A stretch of 64,000 bases of DNA from an uncultured Pelagibacteraceae bacterium. GTDB taxonomy: Bacteria > Pseudomonadota > Alphaproteobacteria > Pelagibacterales > Pelagibacteraceae. The position numbers and the translations under genes were made by a program. The notes below the pieces were generated by a model. The model worked only from the letters and a program-made list of their open reading frames with translations. It had not been told where the DNA came from and ran no database searches. Location: contig CACGUZ010000001.1 of assembly GCA_902576375.1 (NCBI GenBank), positions 434,001-498,000 of the forward strand, given 5' to 3'. Positions 15,896 to 24,846 of this stretch are shown piece after piece; the stretch's first letter is position 1; each line of letters opens with the position of its first letter.

Positions 15896-16928
15896 TTAGT
15901 TCCTTTATAATTTTTTTGGTATTATATTTTTGCTTCCATTTTGGGTAATGTTTTTTAAATTTAGAAGTATCAGAAATATACCAGATATGATCACCAACTC
16001 TTGGACTTTTTAAAATTTTTCTTTTAACTTTTATTTCGGCTATTTCTTCAACTAAGTTTAACGCTTCTATGATTGAGCAATTTGAATATCTTCCACCACC
16101 CATATTATATATTTCACCAAATCTTGGTTTTTTATAAAATTGCCAAAAACAATTTACTAAATCGTAACTATGCAAGTTATCCCTTACTTGTTTTCCTTTA
16201 TAGCCAATTAAATTATATTTTTTCATTTTTAAACTTGCTTTAACTAAATAAGATAAAAATCCATGAAGAGTTGCACCACTGTGATTTGGACCAGTAATAC
16301 AACCACCCCTAAAACATACTGTTTTTAATCCTACGTTTTTACCATATTCTTGAACTATTAAATCTGCATAGGTTTTTGAAACACCAAAAAAACTATGTGT
16401 CGAGTTATCTATAGAAAAGTTTTCTTTGATACCTTTATAGTTTTTATCTCTTTTGTTTAACTCCCACCTGGTTTTTTTTTCAATGATATTAAGTTTATTT
16501 GGATTATCACCATATACTTTGTTAGTTGACATGAAAATAAAAGGAGCATTGGGAGAGTATTTTTTTGTTAATTCAAGAAGATTAAGTGTGCCTGTCGCAT
16601 TTACATTAAAATCTAAAAAAGGATAATTCTTTCCATAATCATGAGATGGTTGGGCCGCACAATGTATTATTACTGATATTTTTTTTGAATATTTTTTAAA
16701 TATTTTTTCTAAGCCTGTAAAATTTCTTATATCAATGTGGTAATTTTTAAAATTTTTATTTCTCTTTAGAAGTTGAGATTTAAGCCAAACTGTAGAGCTA
16801 TTTTTTCCAAAAAATAACTTTCTTAAATTATTATCAATACCAATTACATCAAAACCTTTGTCATGAAAAAAATTGACAGCTTCAGATCCAACTAATCCCG
16901 TAGAGCCTGTAATAATTGCTAATGACAT
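15879..16928 (-). CDS. NAD-dependent sugar epimerase, CDP-paratose 2-epimerase-like
   Basis: Extended short-chain dehydrogenase (349 aa) with TGSTGLVGSEAV as the NAD loop, FIFMSTNKVYGD, and a YxxxK active site in SFFGVSKTYADLIVQEYG (Tyr replaced by Phe-Phe-Gly context, so the tyrosine is not obvious). The N-terminal GIDNNLRKLFFGKNSST resembles CDP-paratose/CDP-tyvelose 2-epimerases. It would alter a nucleotide-linked sugar for the cell surface. Overlaps both neighbouring genes (17 nt and 1 nt). The missing YxxxK tyrosine is worth checking since it may alter chemistry. Confidence 0.75.
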   Translation of the reverse strand: MSLAIITGSTGLVGSEAVNFFHDKGFDVIGIDNNLRKLFFGKNSSTVWLKSQLLKRNKNFKNYHIDIRNFTGLEKIFKKYSKKISVIIHCAAQPSHDYGKNYPFLDFNVNATGTLNLLELTKKYSPNAPFIFMSTNKVYGDNPNKLNIIEKKTRWELNKRDKNYKGIKENFSIDNSTHSFFGVSKTYADLIVQEYGKNVGLKTVCFRGGCITGPNHSGATLHGFLSYLVKASLKMKKYNLIGYKGKQVRDNLHSYDLVNCFWQFYKKPRFGEIYNMGGGRYSNCSIIEALNLVEEIAEIKVKRKILKSPRVGDHIWYISDTSKFKKHYPKWKQKYNTKKIIKELIEHQK

Positions 16929-17950
16929 TAGAAATATTTGTTAATTATTGATTCATTATTTTTTAACCACAAAAATGTATCACTAACAACCTTTAAAATA
17001 TTTCTTTTTGGTTTCCAACCATAAGTTTTTGTTACAAAATAATTGTTAGTTATAAAATATGGGATGTCATAAATCGAGGTTTTAGCAACTTTGGAGAATT
17101 CAATTTTATTTTTGGTAATTTTCTCGCAAATATGAGTTAATTGCCTTAAAGAAGTATAACTTTTTTTTGAGCCACCAACGGTAAAAATTTTATTGTTAAT
17201 TTTGTAAATTTTTTTGATTTGTAAATTTATCAATTCACATAAGTCGTCAATATGCAATACATCTCTCACCTGATTGCCGAAACCACCATAACCTATGTAC
17301 TTCATTTTTTTCCTTTTTAGATGACCCCATATCCATAAACTTACAAAACCTTGATCTTGTTTTCCAAACTGCAATGGTCCAGAAATAACTCCACACCGGT
17401 TAATTATAAATTTAATATCAAAAGCATATGCAAATTCCTCAATTAGCATTTCAGATGACAGTTTAGTCAAACCATAAATAGTTTTTGGACCTTGAACACT
17501 ATCATTTTCACTAAAAGTTTTTTTAACTTTAATCTTTGAAGAAATAACTTTTTTTTTTATAATATTATTCATTTCTTTAATAGGATAAACTCTACTAGTT
17601 GAAAGAAATATAATTTTAGATTTGTCTTTTTTAGCTTTTTTCAAAATATTTAAAGTTCCAAAAAAATTTGTATTTATTACACCGTCAATATCTTTTTTAG
17701 AAACTTCTACAGCTGCTTCTGCACAACAGTCTATAATCAAATCATATTTGGGTAATTTTTGTATTTTTTTATGATTATAGATATCAAAGTTATAATTTCT
17801 TATTTTTTTATTTCTTAATAGACTTAAATTATATCTTGATCCTTTTCTTGATAAATTATCAAGGCAATTTACATTAAAACCTTTTGAGTTTAAAAATAAT
17901 GCTAAGTTCGTACCTACAAAACCACAACCACCTGTAATTAAAATTTTCAT
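16928..17950 (-). CDS. NAD-dependent epimerase/dehydratase (nucleotide-sugar modifying)
   Basis: 340-aa extended SDR: TGGCGFVGTNLALFL glycine loop, DNLSRKGSRYNLSLL, FLSTSRVYP and the catalytic YxxxK as TIYGLTKLSSEML. Resembles the same CDP-paratose-epimerase-like branch as the next gene, so the two may act on one nucleotide sugar in succession or form a pair. Start overlaps the GT2 stop by 4 nt and its stop overlaps the next start by 1 nt. Exact sugar unknown. Confidence 0.78.
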   Translation of the reverse strand: MKILITGGCGFVGTNLALFLNSKGFNVNCLDNLSRKGSRYNLSLLRNKKIRNYNFDIYNHKKIQKLPKYDLIIDCCAEAAVEVSKKDIDGVINTNFFGTLNILKKAKKDKSKIIFLSTSRVYPIKEMNNIIKKKVISSKIKVKKTFSENDSVQGPKTIYGLTKLSSEMLIEEFAYAFDIKFIINRCGVISGPLQFGKQDQGFVSLWIWGHLKRKKMKYIGYGGFGNQVRDVLHIDDLCELINLQIKKIYKINNKIFTVGGSKKSYTSLRQLTHICEKITKNKIEFSKVAKTSIYDIPYFITNNYFVTKTYGWKPKRNILKVVSDTFLWLKNNESIINKYF

Positions 17951-18798
17951 TTTTTAAACTTTTTATAGTAGGTATGTTCTAACACAATAAATTTTATTAA
18001 AATTGCAAAATTAATAAGTATAAAATTAAATTCTAATCTTATAAGGTTTTTTACAGATCTTTTAAAAAAAAATTTTGTTTGTTTTAGGGATAATTTAAAT
18101 GTTTTGTAAATAGAAGGACTTTTTATCTTATATCCAAATGAGTGATATCGCCAAACTCTATTTGATAAGGAATTTAAATCATCATCTTGAAAATGTTTTG
18201 ATAATGCGTCAGAGCAATATTTGATTTTGATATGATTATGATGTCTTATTTTATTTGTGTAATCAATATCTTCCCCGTTTGTAAGTAATTTTTCATCGTA
18301 TCCTCCAACAGCATCCCATACAGATTTATTTTGGATTATATTGCAACCAAATAAAAAAGGTGGGTTTTCAAACGATTTATCTCCCCAGTTTTGACTATAA
18401 TATTTTGCCCGCCAAGCATTAAATCTATTTTTGGTCAGTTCCTCAATCATTTTTCCACCACAGATAACAGTTTGATGTTGTGAAAAGTTTTTAATCATGA
18501 TTTCAAGCCAGTTTTTTTCTAAGACTACGTCAGCATCAATAGAAGCAACTATTTGATGAGAGCTAGATTTCATTCCCAAGTTTCTATTATATCCCAAACC
18601 TTTATTCTTTGAGTTGTTGATTATATTTACGTCATTAAACTCTTTAACAATATTTTCTGTGAAGTCAGATGAATTATCATTAATAACTATAATTTCATCA
18701 AATGGATGAGTTTGGTTTTTTATAGACTCTAAAGAATGTTTAATTGTTTTTTCAGCATTATAAGCTGGAACATAGATACTTACGCTTTTAGTATTCAC
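17947..18798 (-). CDS. Glycosyltransferase family 2
   Basis: 283-aa GT-A fold transferase. SVSIYVPAYNAEKTIKHSLESIKNQTHPFDEIIVINDNSSD is the donor-binding start; SIDADVVLEKNWLE carries the DxD metal motif, and FLFGCNIIQNKSVWDAVGGYDEKLLTNGEDIDY is the acceptor/ED region. A hydrophobic helix near the C-terminus (LIRLEFNFILINFAILIKFIVL) may anchor it to the inner membrane. Sits between a radical SAM gene (5-nt gap) and an epimerase (4-nt overlap). Adds a sugar to a lipid-linked or LPS-like glycan. Confidence 0.88.
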   Translation of the reverse strand: MNTKSVSIYVPAYNAEKTIKHSLESIKNQTHPFDEIIVINDNSSDFTENIVKEFNDVNIINNSKNKGLGYNRNLGMKSSSHQIVASIDADVVLEKNWLEIMIKNFSQHQTVICGGKMIEELTKNRFNAWRAKYYSQNWGDKSFENPPFLFGCNIIQNKSVWDAVGGYDEKLLTNGEDIDYTNKIRHHNHIKIKYCSDALSKHFQDDDLNSLSNRVWRYHSFGYKIKSPSIYKTFKLSLKQTKFFFKRSVKNLIRLEFNFILINFAILIKFIVLEHTYYKKFKK

Positions 18799-18803
18799 AA
18801 ATA

Positions 18804-20153
18804 TTAATTATCTTGCAAACTTTTCACTAAGCTTTGCCACTTCTTCCCTCCATCTTTCTGTCTATCATATTCAGTATTGATACTAGCTCCAGGATAGTTT
18901 TTTAAATCTTTAGTATTTAATGTATGTAAAGGAGTTCCTTCTATTTCAGCTGTTCCAGATTCTTGAACTGTATTAAAATTAGTTCTCTTAATAAATTCTT
19001 TAGTTTCTAACATTTGTTCTTTTGTTTCACCAGGCAATCCATAAGTAAATGTTCCATGAACAGACATATTTAGATCTCTCAAATGATCAACGAGTTGATT
19101 GGTGTAATCTAAATCGAGATGTTTATTTACGATCTTATCCACCACATATTGACTTCCAGACTCTATTCCTATTTTAACTCCTTTGCACCCATTGTCTCTC
19201 ATTATTTTCCAATTTTCTTTTTTACAAGTATCTGCTCTACACATTGCAAACCAAGGAATATTGTACTTGCCAGCAACTTTGCTTATTTCAACAGTATGTT
19301 TATTTCCAATGTTAAATGTGTCATCGTCAAAATAAATTGCTTCAAACTTATAATCACTTGTCAATTTATCTAAAAAACCTTTTATATAATCAGCAGAGTA
19401 TTGTCTCACAGATCTTTTGTTTTCACCATCTGGATCATTTCCAGTCATTGTTGCTGGCCATACACAAAAAATACATTTAAATGGGCAGCCTCTACTAGTT
19501 AGAATATGAGCTTGTGGTGATAATTGATTCATTGGTATTGGATTTCCATCAAAATATTTATCATAAATTGTTTCATCATAATAAGGGAATGGAGAGTTAT
19601 TCATTTCTTCCAAAGTTAAGAGATCATGTTCTATTAAACCACTTTTTCCATTGATGACTTTCATTACATTTTTTTCAAATTCACCTTTTAAAACTGCGTG
19701 AATAATATTGCTATCCCATTTTTGAGCAGATGTAGATATTGGACCTGCAACAATTATTTTTAAATGAGGATACTTTTCTTTTATCTGCTTAATAAGTTTA
19801 TAATCGTGATCCCAAGATGGTGTAGCGCTTTCAATTAAAAAATATTCTAATTTTTTTTCAATAGACTCTAAGTATTTATAAAAACTTTCATATGACTCGG
19901 ATAATGCAATGCTATCTCTAAAATAAACTTCTTTATCACCCATCATTTTGGATGCATAGGTAGTGGCGTAACCTAAAAAATAAGGGTAGGGAATATAATC
20001 TTTGGCACGCGGATTATCTGGTGTACATCTACCAAGGTATGTGAAGGGCCATCTTGAACCTGATCTTACTCCCCTCCGCCATCTTTTTTTTCTAAATAAA
20101 CCCCTGCTCTCTTTGTTTTCCCACCAGGGAGGATTACTAAACAAAATTGACAT
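18804..20153 (-). CDS. B12-binding-type radical SAM protein
   Basis: 449 aa. The 4Fe-4S cluster motif CX3CX2C is at Cys223, Cys227 and Cys230 in TSRGCPFKCIFC; downstream GVKIGIESGSQYVVDKI and FTYGLPGETKEQMLETKEFI are the typical SAM-barrel strands. The N-terminal ~180 residues fit the cobalamin-binding Rossmann domain seen in this class (YFLIESATPSWDHDYKLIKQIKEKYPHLKIIVAGP), though no DxHxxG is clear. Such enzymes make C-methylations or rearrangements in surface polysaccharides and secondary metabolites. First gene of the seven-gene minus-strand run and divergent from a GT17 gene. Substrate unknown. Confidence 0.85.
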   Translation of the reverse strand: MSILFSNPPWWENKESRGLFRKKRWRRGVRSGSRWPFTYLGRCTPDNPRAKDYIPYPYFLGYATTYASKMMGDKEVYFRDSIALSESYESFYKYLESIEKKLEYFLIESATPSWDHDYKLIKQIKEKYPHLKIIVAGPISTSAQKWDSNIIHAVLKGEFEKNVMKVINGKSGLIEHDLLTLEEMNNSPFPYYDETIYDKYFDGNPIPMNQLSPQAHILTSRGCPFKCIFCVWPATMTGNDPDGENKRSVRQYSADYIKGFLDKLTSDYKFEAIYFDDDTFNIGNKHTVEISKVAGKYNIPWFAMCRADTCKKENWKIMRDNGCKGVKIGIESGSQYVVDKIVNKHLDLDYTNQLVDHLRDLNMSVHGTFTYGLPGETKEQMLETKEFIKRTNFNTVQESGTAEIEGTPLHTLNTKDLKNYPGASINTEYDRQKDGGKKWQSLVKSLQDN

Positions 20154-20216
20154 AATAAGCTCTAGTTATAGTTTATTTTGATATCAATCAACTAAAGATT
20201 TATATAATTAACATAT

Positions 20217-21101
20217 ATGAGAGTATTTGATACCACTACATTTTTCGAAGAAAAATTAATGATGGATTTAAGGTTCAATATACTTGATCCTTTTGTAGAC
20301 AAATTTATTGTTTGTGAGGCAAGATTTTCTCACAGTGGAAAAGAAAAAGAAATTAAATTTAATAAAAAAGATTACCCAAAATTCGAGCATAAGATAATTC
20401 ACTCAATTATTGATATTGACCCAGTAAAAAAAATAACCAGTCTAAATAATGACCCATTATTATTAAGACAAAATAGTATTCTAAGAATAGAAGCACAAAG
20501 GAATCATATTTTTAAATCACTAAATGGAGCAGATAAAAATGATTACATTATTTACAGTGATAATGATGAAATCCCAGACCTGTCCAATATAGATTTCAAA
20601 ACTAATACAGCAAAGATTATCATATTCAAACAAAAGCTATTTTATTATAAGTTTAATCTTGCATACCCAAAAATAGATTGGTTTGGAACAAAAGCTTGTA
20701 AACTAAAAAATCTCAAAAATATATCTTGGTTGAGGAATATAAAAAATAAAAAATATAGTTCTTTAAGATTAGATACATTGTTTTCTGAAATGAAATACAC
20801 AAATATTAAAATCATAGAAAATGGTGGTTGGCATTTTACTAATCTTAAGACTCCCGAGGAATTATATAGAAAATATTTGAACGATGAAATGCATTCAGAG
20901 TTTGAATTAAAAAATGATACTTTAAAAGATATTGAATATAAAATTCAAAATAAATTTATTAATTATGATCATTTGACAGACACAAAGTCTTCCAATGAAA
21001 AGAAACAAAATAATAGATTTAATTTAATGAAAGTAAATTTAGACGTTCTTCCAAAATATATCACTGATAATTTAGAAAAATATAAATCATGGATAGATTA
21101 G
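20217..21101 (+). CDS. Glycosyltransferase family 17-like protein
   Basis: 294 aa. The start RVFDTTTFFEEKLMMDLRFNILDPFVDKFIVCEARFSHSGKEK is the GT17 signature, named after the beta-1,4-mannosyl-glycoprotein N-acetylglucosaminyltransferase family, as are YSDNDEIPDL (metal-binding acidic motif), KLFYYKFNLAYP and NGGWHFTNLKTPEE. Bacterial members are in surface-glycan loci and their acceptors are mostly unknown. Cytosolic, no membrane segment. Divergent from the radical SAM gene with 63 nt between; the following epimerase is 49 nt downstream. Confidence 0.85.
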   Translation: MRVFDTTTFFEEKLMMDLRFNILDPFVDKFIVCEARFSHSGKEKEIKFNKKDYPKFEHKIIHSIIDIDPVKKITSLNNDPLLLRQNSILRIEAQRNHIFKSLNGADKNDYIIYSDNDEIPDLSNIDFKTNTAKIIIFKQKLFYYKFNLAYPKIDWFGTKACKLKNLKNISWLRNIKNKKYSSLRLDTLFSEMKYTNIKIIENGGWHFTNLKTPEELYRKYLNDEMHSEFELKNDTLKDIEYKIQNKFINYDHLTDTKSSNEKKQNNRFNLMKVNLDVLPKYITDNLEKYKSWID

Positions 21102-21150
21102 AATTATTTTAATGACTTGATAATATATTATTTAAAACTATAAGAAAATT

Positions 21151-22038
21151 ATGGCCAAAAAAAATACCATTATAGTTACAGGGGGAGCAGGTTTTGTAGG
21201 CTCAAATTTAATAAGTTATCTATTAAAAAAAACAAATTATTATTTAGTTAGTATTGATAATTATTCATCTGGATTTAAAAAAAACCACTATAAAAACAAA
21301 AGATTAAAGTACATCAAAGCTAATACAAAAGATATTTCAAAAATAATTAAAGATCCAAAAAAAATAAAAACTGTATTTCATTTTGGTGAGTTTGCAAGAA
21401 TTTACCAAAGTTTTATTGATATGAACACTTGTATAGATTCAAATACAGTTGGTACGTATTCAGTATTTAATTTTTGTATGAAAAATAAAATTAAATTAAT
21501 CTACTCAGCGACATCGGCATCATTAGGAAATAGAGGTAATGATAAAAATTTATCTCCATATGCCTTTACAAAAGCAAAAAATTTAGAATTGTTAGAAAAT
21601 TATAAAAAATGGTTTAACTTTAAGTTTGAAGTGATCTATTTTTATAATGTTTACGGTCCAAAACAAATATCTAAGGGAAAAATGGCAACTGTGATTGGTA
21701 TTTTTGAAGAAGCATATAAAAATGACAAACCGCTTCCTGTAGTAAAACCAGGAACACAGACAAGAAGATTTACTCATATAAATGATACAGTTAGGATATG
21801 TTTTTTAGCTTGGAAAAAAAATCTATCAAGACACTATAGTATTTCTAATAAAGAAAGCTTTTCAATTATACAAGTTGCTAAGATGTTTAAATCTAAGATT
21901 AAATATTTGAAAAAAAGACCTGGTGAAAGATATGCATCTGCATCATCGAAAATGAATTTATCAAACAAAGTTTATAGGCATTTTGGAAAAATAAAGCTTA
22001 CTGATTACATTAAAATTTTCTTAAAAAATCAAATTTAA
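21151..22038 (+). CDS. NAD-dependent epimerase/dehydratase (UDP-glucose 4-epimerase-like)
   Basis: 295-aa extended SDR: TGGAGFVGSNLISYL nucleotide loop, IDNYSSGFKKNH, and a diverged active site in which LSPYAFTKAKNLELLENY gives the YxxxK-like pair (Tyr-Ala-Phe-Thr-Lys). FYNVYGPKQ and TRRFTHINDTVR are typical for sugar epimerases. Shorter than GalE (~335 aa). The product is likely a nucleotide sugar used by the nearby GT17 and GT2. Ends convergently with a 4-nt overlap with tauC, so this marks the end of the glycan block. Confidence 0.82.
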   Translation: MAKKNTIIVTGGAGFVGSNLISYLLKKTNYYLVSIDNYSSGFKKNHYKNKRLKYIKANTKDISKIIKDPKKIKTVFHFGEFARIYQSFIDMNTCIDSNTVGTYSVFNFCMKNKIKLIYSATSASLGNRGNDKNLSPYAFTKAKNLELLENYKKWFNFKFEVIYFYNVYGPKQISKGKMATVIGIFEEAYKNDKPLPVVKPGTQTRRFTHINDTVRICFLAWKKNLSRHYSISNKESFSIIQVAKMFKSKIKYLKKRPGERYASASSKMNLSNKVYRHFGKIKLTDYIKIFLKNQI

Positions 22039-23960
22039 CCTTTTCCTCGCCATGGAATCGTTTTATCAATTATTTTTCTAAGTGTTATATCGAATAACAA
22101 TCCGAGCATTCCCATTATAAAAATTGTTATCCAAATCACTTCATATTGAAAATATTTCTTGGCTACATTTTCGACAAAACCAATACCAGTGGTACCAGCT
22201 AAAAATTCTGCAGCTACCAAGGTTCCCCAACACATACCCACTGCCACTCTTATACCGGTAAGTATTTCTGGTAATGAGTTTGGGAAAATAACATGCCTTA
22301 ATATTTGTCGTTTTGATGCTCCTAACGAGTGAGCTGCATGAATTTTTGACAACTGCGTTCCCGAGGCACCTGCTCTTGCTGAAATAATCATTATAGATAA
22401 AGAAACCATAAATAATAAGAATACTTTTCCAGTATTATCAATTCCTAAGACCGAAATTATAAGTGGAGCCCATGCAAGAGGAGGAACAGGTCTATAAAGC
22501 TCTATTAAAGGATCAAAAAAACCTTTTGCAAATCTGTTCAGTCCCATAAATAGACCAAGAGGTACACCAATTAATATTCCAAAAACTAAACCAAGAAAAA
22601 CTCTTAAAAATGAATCCCAAATATGTCCATAGGGAACAGGTACTTTAAACAAATTAAAATCACCAGTTACAATTTTTAGAACTCCACCTTTGAAGTTTTG
22701 TTTTACTATTCCATCTTTATTATGAATTGGATATTCACCTGGTAAAATATCTGCAATCCAGTCTGGCAAAATAAAGCCAATCATTTTACTTACATCCACC
22801 ATTTGTATCCATAATAGAGGAATATCTTTATAACCCACGCTAGGTTTTGACATTAATATGAATTTATTAAAAGTATCGGATGGTTTGGGTAACCATCTAC
22901 CTGATCCCTGCTCTGAGCAACTTGGACCACTAGCAACAATAGTTCCTGCGGGGAATAGGAAAATATCGATTAATCTCAATCCACCTTGTTCTTTTTTTTG
23001 AGCATTATCAAATTTGACGATTGCCGCCTGCATCTTATCCAATGCATTTGGAGGATAGATACTTGCGAATTCTATTCTTCTTGCAACCTTAACAATATTT
23101 TTTGCGTATGTTGAAGCCACTTCCTCACTATCACTCAAACTTTTTCTATAAGATTTAATTTCCTCTTTAAGTTCTTTAATCTTATTTTTAAATTGAGGGT
23201 TATGATTTCTTAACTTAAAAAATTCATCACTTATTAAATTTAACTCTTGGGCTGCTGTGTGAAACTTTAAACCTCTGTACGTTGCAGGTACTAAAGGCAC
23301 TTCTAATGTATTTTCAATAGAACCTGAACCTGCATTTACTTTAGTTATACCCCAACCACCTTCTTCCTCTACTGCTATAAGTCGGTCATTGAGTTCTTGC
23401 TCGCTCTCAAATGGATAATCAGGTTTTTGGAAATTTTCAGTTAATAGATTAATTTTTCCAGTGATATCATCTAATTTTTGTTGAGTCTCAATCTCTAATA
23501 AATCTTCATTTGTAAGTAATGGGATAAGTTGATTAGTTTTGCTTATATAACTAATTAGTATTGTTTTTTGTTGATTGTTTAGTTCTTCAGAGTTTTGAAT
23601 TTCACTTTGGATAATTTTTAAGTTTTTGTTTTCTTTTTTGATTTGTGAAGTACTTTTGAATTCTCTTTCCTCAATTGGAAATTGATATTTTAATCCAAGC
23701 AAAGAGTCGTTCACTTTTGCTACTTGGCATAACTCATTAGCTGATTTTGGATAAAACCCTTTAGCAATATCCCAAGAATAATACAGCCAAATTAAAAGTA
23801 AAAAACTACTTCCGACAATTACCCAGTGAGTACCACCTAGTGCTCTCTCTGGATTTCCAAATACAGCATCTACTTTCTCAGTTCTTATCAATCTTCTTCC
23901 ATAAAGAATACAGCCAACTACAGCGAAGAATATAAGAAAAGTTATTATCTGAGTTAACAT
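22035..23960 (-). CDS. tauC: Taurine/sulfonate-type ABC permease with long N-terminal extracytoplasmic extension
   Basis: 641 aa versus about 250-280 for usual TauC/SsuC. Residues from about 430 form the normal permease (DSFLRVFLGLVFGILIGVPLGL, then the EAA loop AAHSLGASKRQILRHVIFPNSLPEILTGIRV). Before it lie a first helix (~2-20), a second (~45-65) and about 360 residues of charged, coiled-coil-rich sequence (EELNNQQKT-, KELKEEIKSYRKSL) that is hydrophilic and probably outside the membrane. The ATPase gene is directly upstream (0 nt gap). Substrate assigned by the operon and Tpa neighbourhood; nitrate or another sulfonate cannot be excluded. Confidence 0.82.
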   Translation of the reverse strand: MLTQIITFLIFFAVVGCILYGRRLIRTEKVDAVFGNPERALGGTHWVIVGSSFLLLIWLYYSWDIAKGFYPKSANELCQVAKVNDSLLGLKYQFPIEEREFKSTSQIKKENKNLKIIQSEIQNSEELNNQQKTILISYISKTNQLIPLLTNEDLLEIETQQKLDDITGKINLLTENFQKPDYPFESEQELNDRLIAVEEEGGWGITKVNAGSGSIENTLEVPLVPATYRGLKFHTAAQELNLISDEFFKLRNHNPQFKNKIKELKEEIKSYRKSLSDSEEVASTYAKNIVKVARRIEFASIYPPNALDKMQAAIVKFDNAQKKEQGGLRLIDIFLFPAGTIVASGPSCSEQGSGRWLPKPSDTFNKFILMSKPSVGYKDIPLLWIQMVDVSKMIGFILPDWIADILPGEYPIHNKDGIVKQNFKGGVLKIVTGDFNLFKVPVPYGHIWDSFLRVFLGLVFGILIGVPLGLFMGLNRFAKGFFDPLIELYRPVPPLAWAPLIISVLGIDNTGKVFLLFMVSLSIMIISARAGASGTQLSKIHAAHSLGASKRQILRHVIFPNSLPEILTGIRVAVGMCWGTLVAAEFLAGTTGIGFVENVAKKYFQYEVIWITIFIMGMLGLLFDITLRKIIDKTIPWRGKG

Positions 23961-24758
23961 TTAATTATCTTTCCCCATAATTTCTTCTTCCATGTTCCAG
24001 ATCATTTCAAGGATTTCCTCTCGTTTTTGAGAAAACTCTTTGTTTTTTTTAATTTCTCTTAAATCTTCTTTTAATCCCATTGAAGCGAATGGCAGATTAT
24101 ATTCTTTGTGTATTCTTCCTGGTCTTGGAGCCATCACATATAATCTTTCCCCAAGAAGTAAGGCCTCCTCAACTGAATGAGTAATCAGAATAATTGTTTT
24201 GCCAGTCTCTTTCCAAATTTTTAAAACCAGAGACTGCATTTTTTCTCTTGTAAGAGCGTCAAGAGCTCCCAATGGTTCATCCATTAAAATCAAATCTGGG
24301 TTATTAATTAGACATCTTGCAAGGGCAACTCTTTGCTGCATACCTCCAGATAATTGATAAGTTGGGGTATTCCCAAAACCTTTTAATCCAACAATTTCTA
24401 ACCATTCATAAACTTTTTTTTGAGTTTCAACTGGATCTTCTTTTTTCATTCTTAATCCAAAATTCACATTTTCAGCAACTGTTAGCCATTCAAATAAAGC
24501 CCCTTGCTGAAAAACCATTCCTCGCTCAACTCCTGGTCCATCTATTTCTTTATTATTTAAAGTAATACTTCCTGAAGTTGGTCTAATAAATCCTGCAGTA
24601 ATGTTAAGCAATGTGGTCTTTCCACAACCAGAGGGCCCAAGAACTGTGAGAAGCTCTCCCTTTTTGAGAGTAAAATTTAAATCTTTTAATGCGTGAACAG
24701 TCTCCCCTTTAGGAGTTTTAAAAATCATGTTTAGATTTTGTGAAACTAAATCACTCAT
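23961..24758 (-). CDS. tauB: Taurine ABC transporter ATP-binding protein
   Basis: 265-aa ABC ATPase that powers uptake. Walker A is GPSGCGKTT, Q-loop region VFQQGALFEWLTVAENVNFG, signature LSGGMQQRVALAR, Walker B LILMDEPLGALD, and the H-loop in TIILITHSVEEAL. The Nitrate/sulfonate/taurine subgroup (TauB/SsuB/NrtD) is indicated by this pattern. It adjoins tauC with no gap; tauA lies upstream, separated by a strong hairpin. Confidence 0.88.
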   Translation of the reverse strand: MSDLVSQNLNMIFKTPKGETVHALKDLNFTLKKGELLTVLGPSGCGKTTLLNITAGFIRPTSGSITLNNKEIDGPGVERGMVFQQGALFEWLTVAENVNFGLRMKKEDPVETQKKVYEWLEIVGLKGFGNTPTYQLSGGMQQRVALARCLINNPDLILMDEPLGALDALTREKMQSLVLKIWKETGKTIILITHSVEEALLLGERLYVMAPRPGRIHKEYNLPFASMGLKEDLREIKKNKEFSQKREEILEMIWNMEEEIMGKDN

Positions 24759-24786
24759 AAAGAGACTTTATATTTGAATTTTTAAT

Positions 24787-24824
24787 AAAAAAATAGGCAC
24801 CAATTTATTACAATTGGCGCCTAT
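24787..24824 (-). terminator. Hairpin terminator/attenuator between tauA and tauB
   Basis: Left arm 24793-24805 (ATAGGCACCAATT) and right arm 24812-24824 (AATTGGCGCCTAT) form a 13-bp stem with one G-U pair and a 6-nt loop. On the minus strand it is followed by seven T residues (24793-24787), the signature of a Rho-independent terminator. It is 22 nt after the tauA stop, so only part of the transcripts would continue into tauBC. Confidence 0.75.
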
Positions 24825-24846
24825 TAAAATTTAAGTTACCCTTAGA

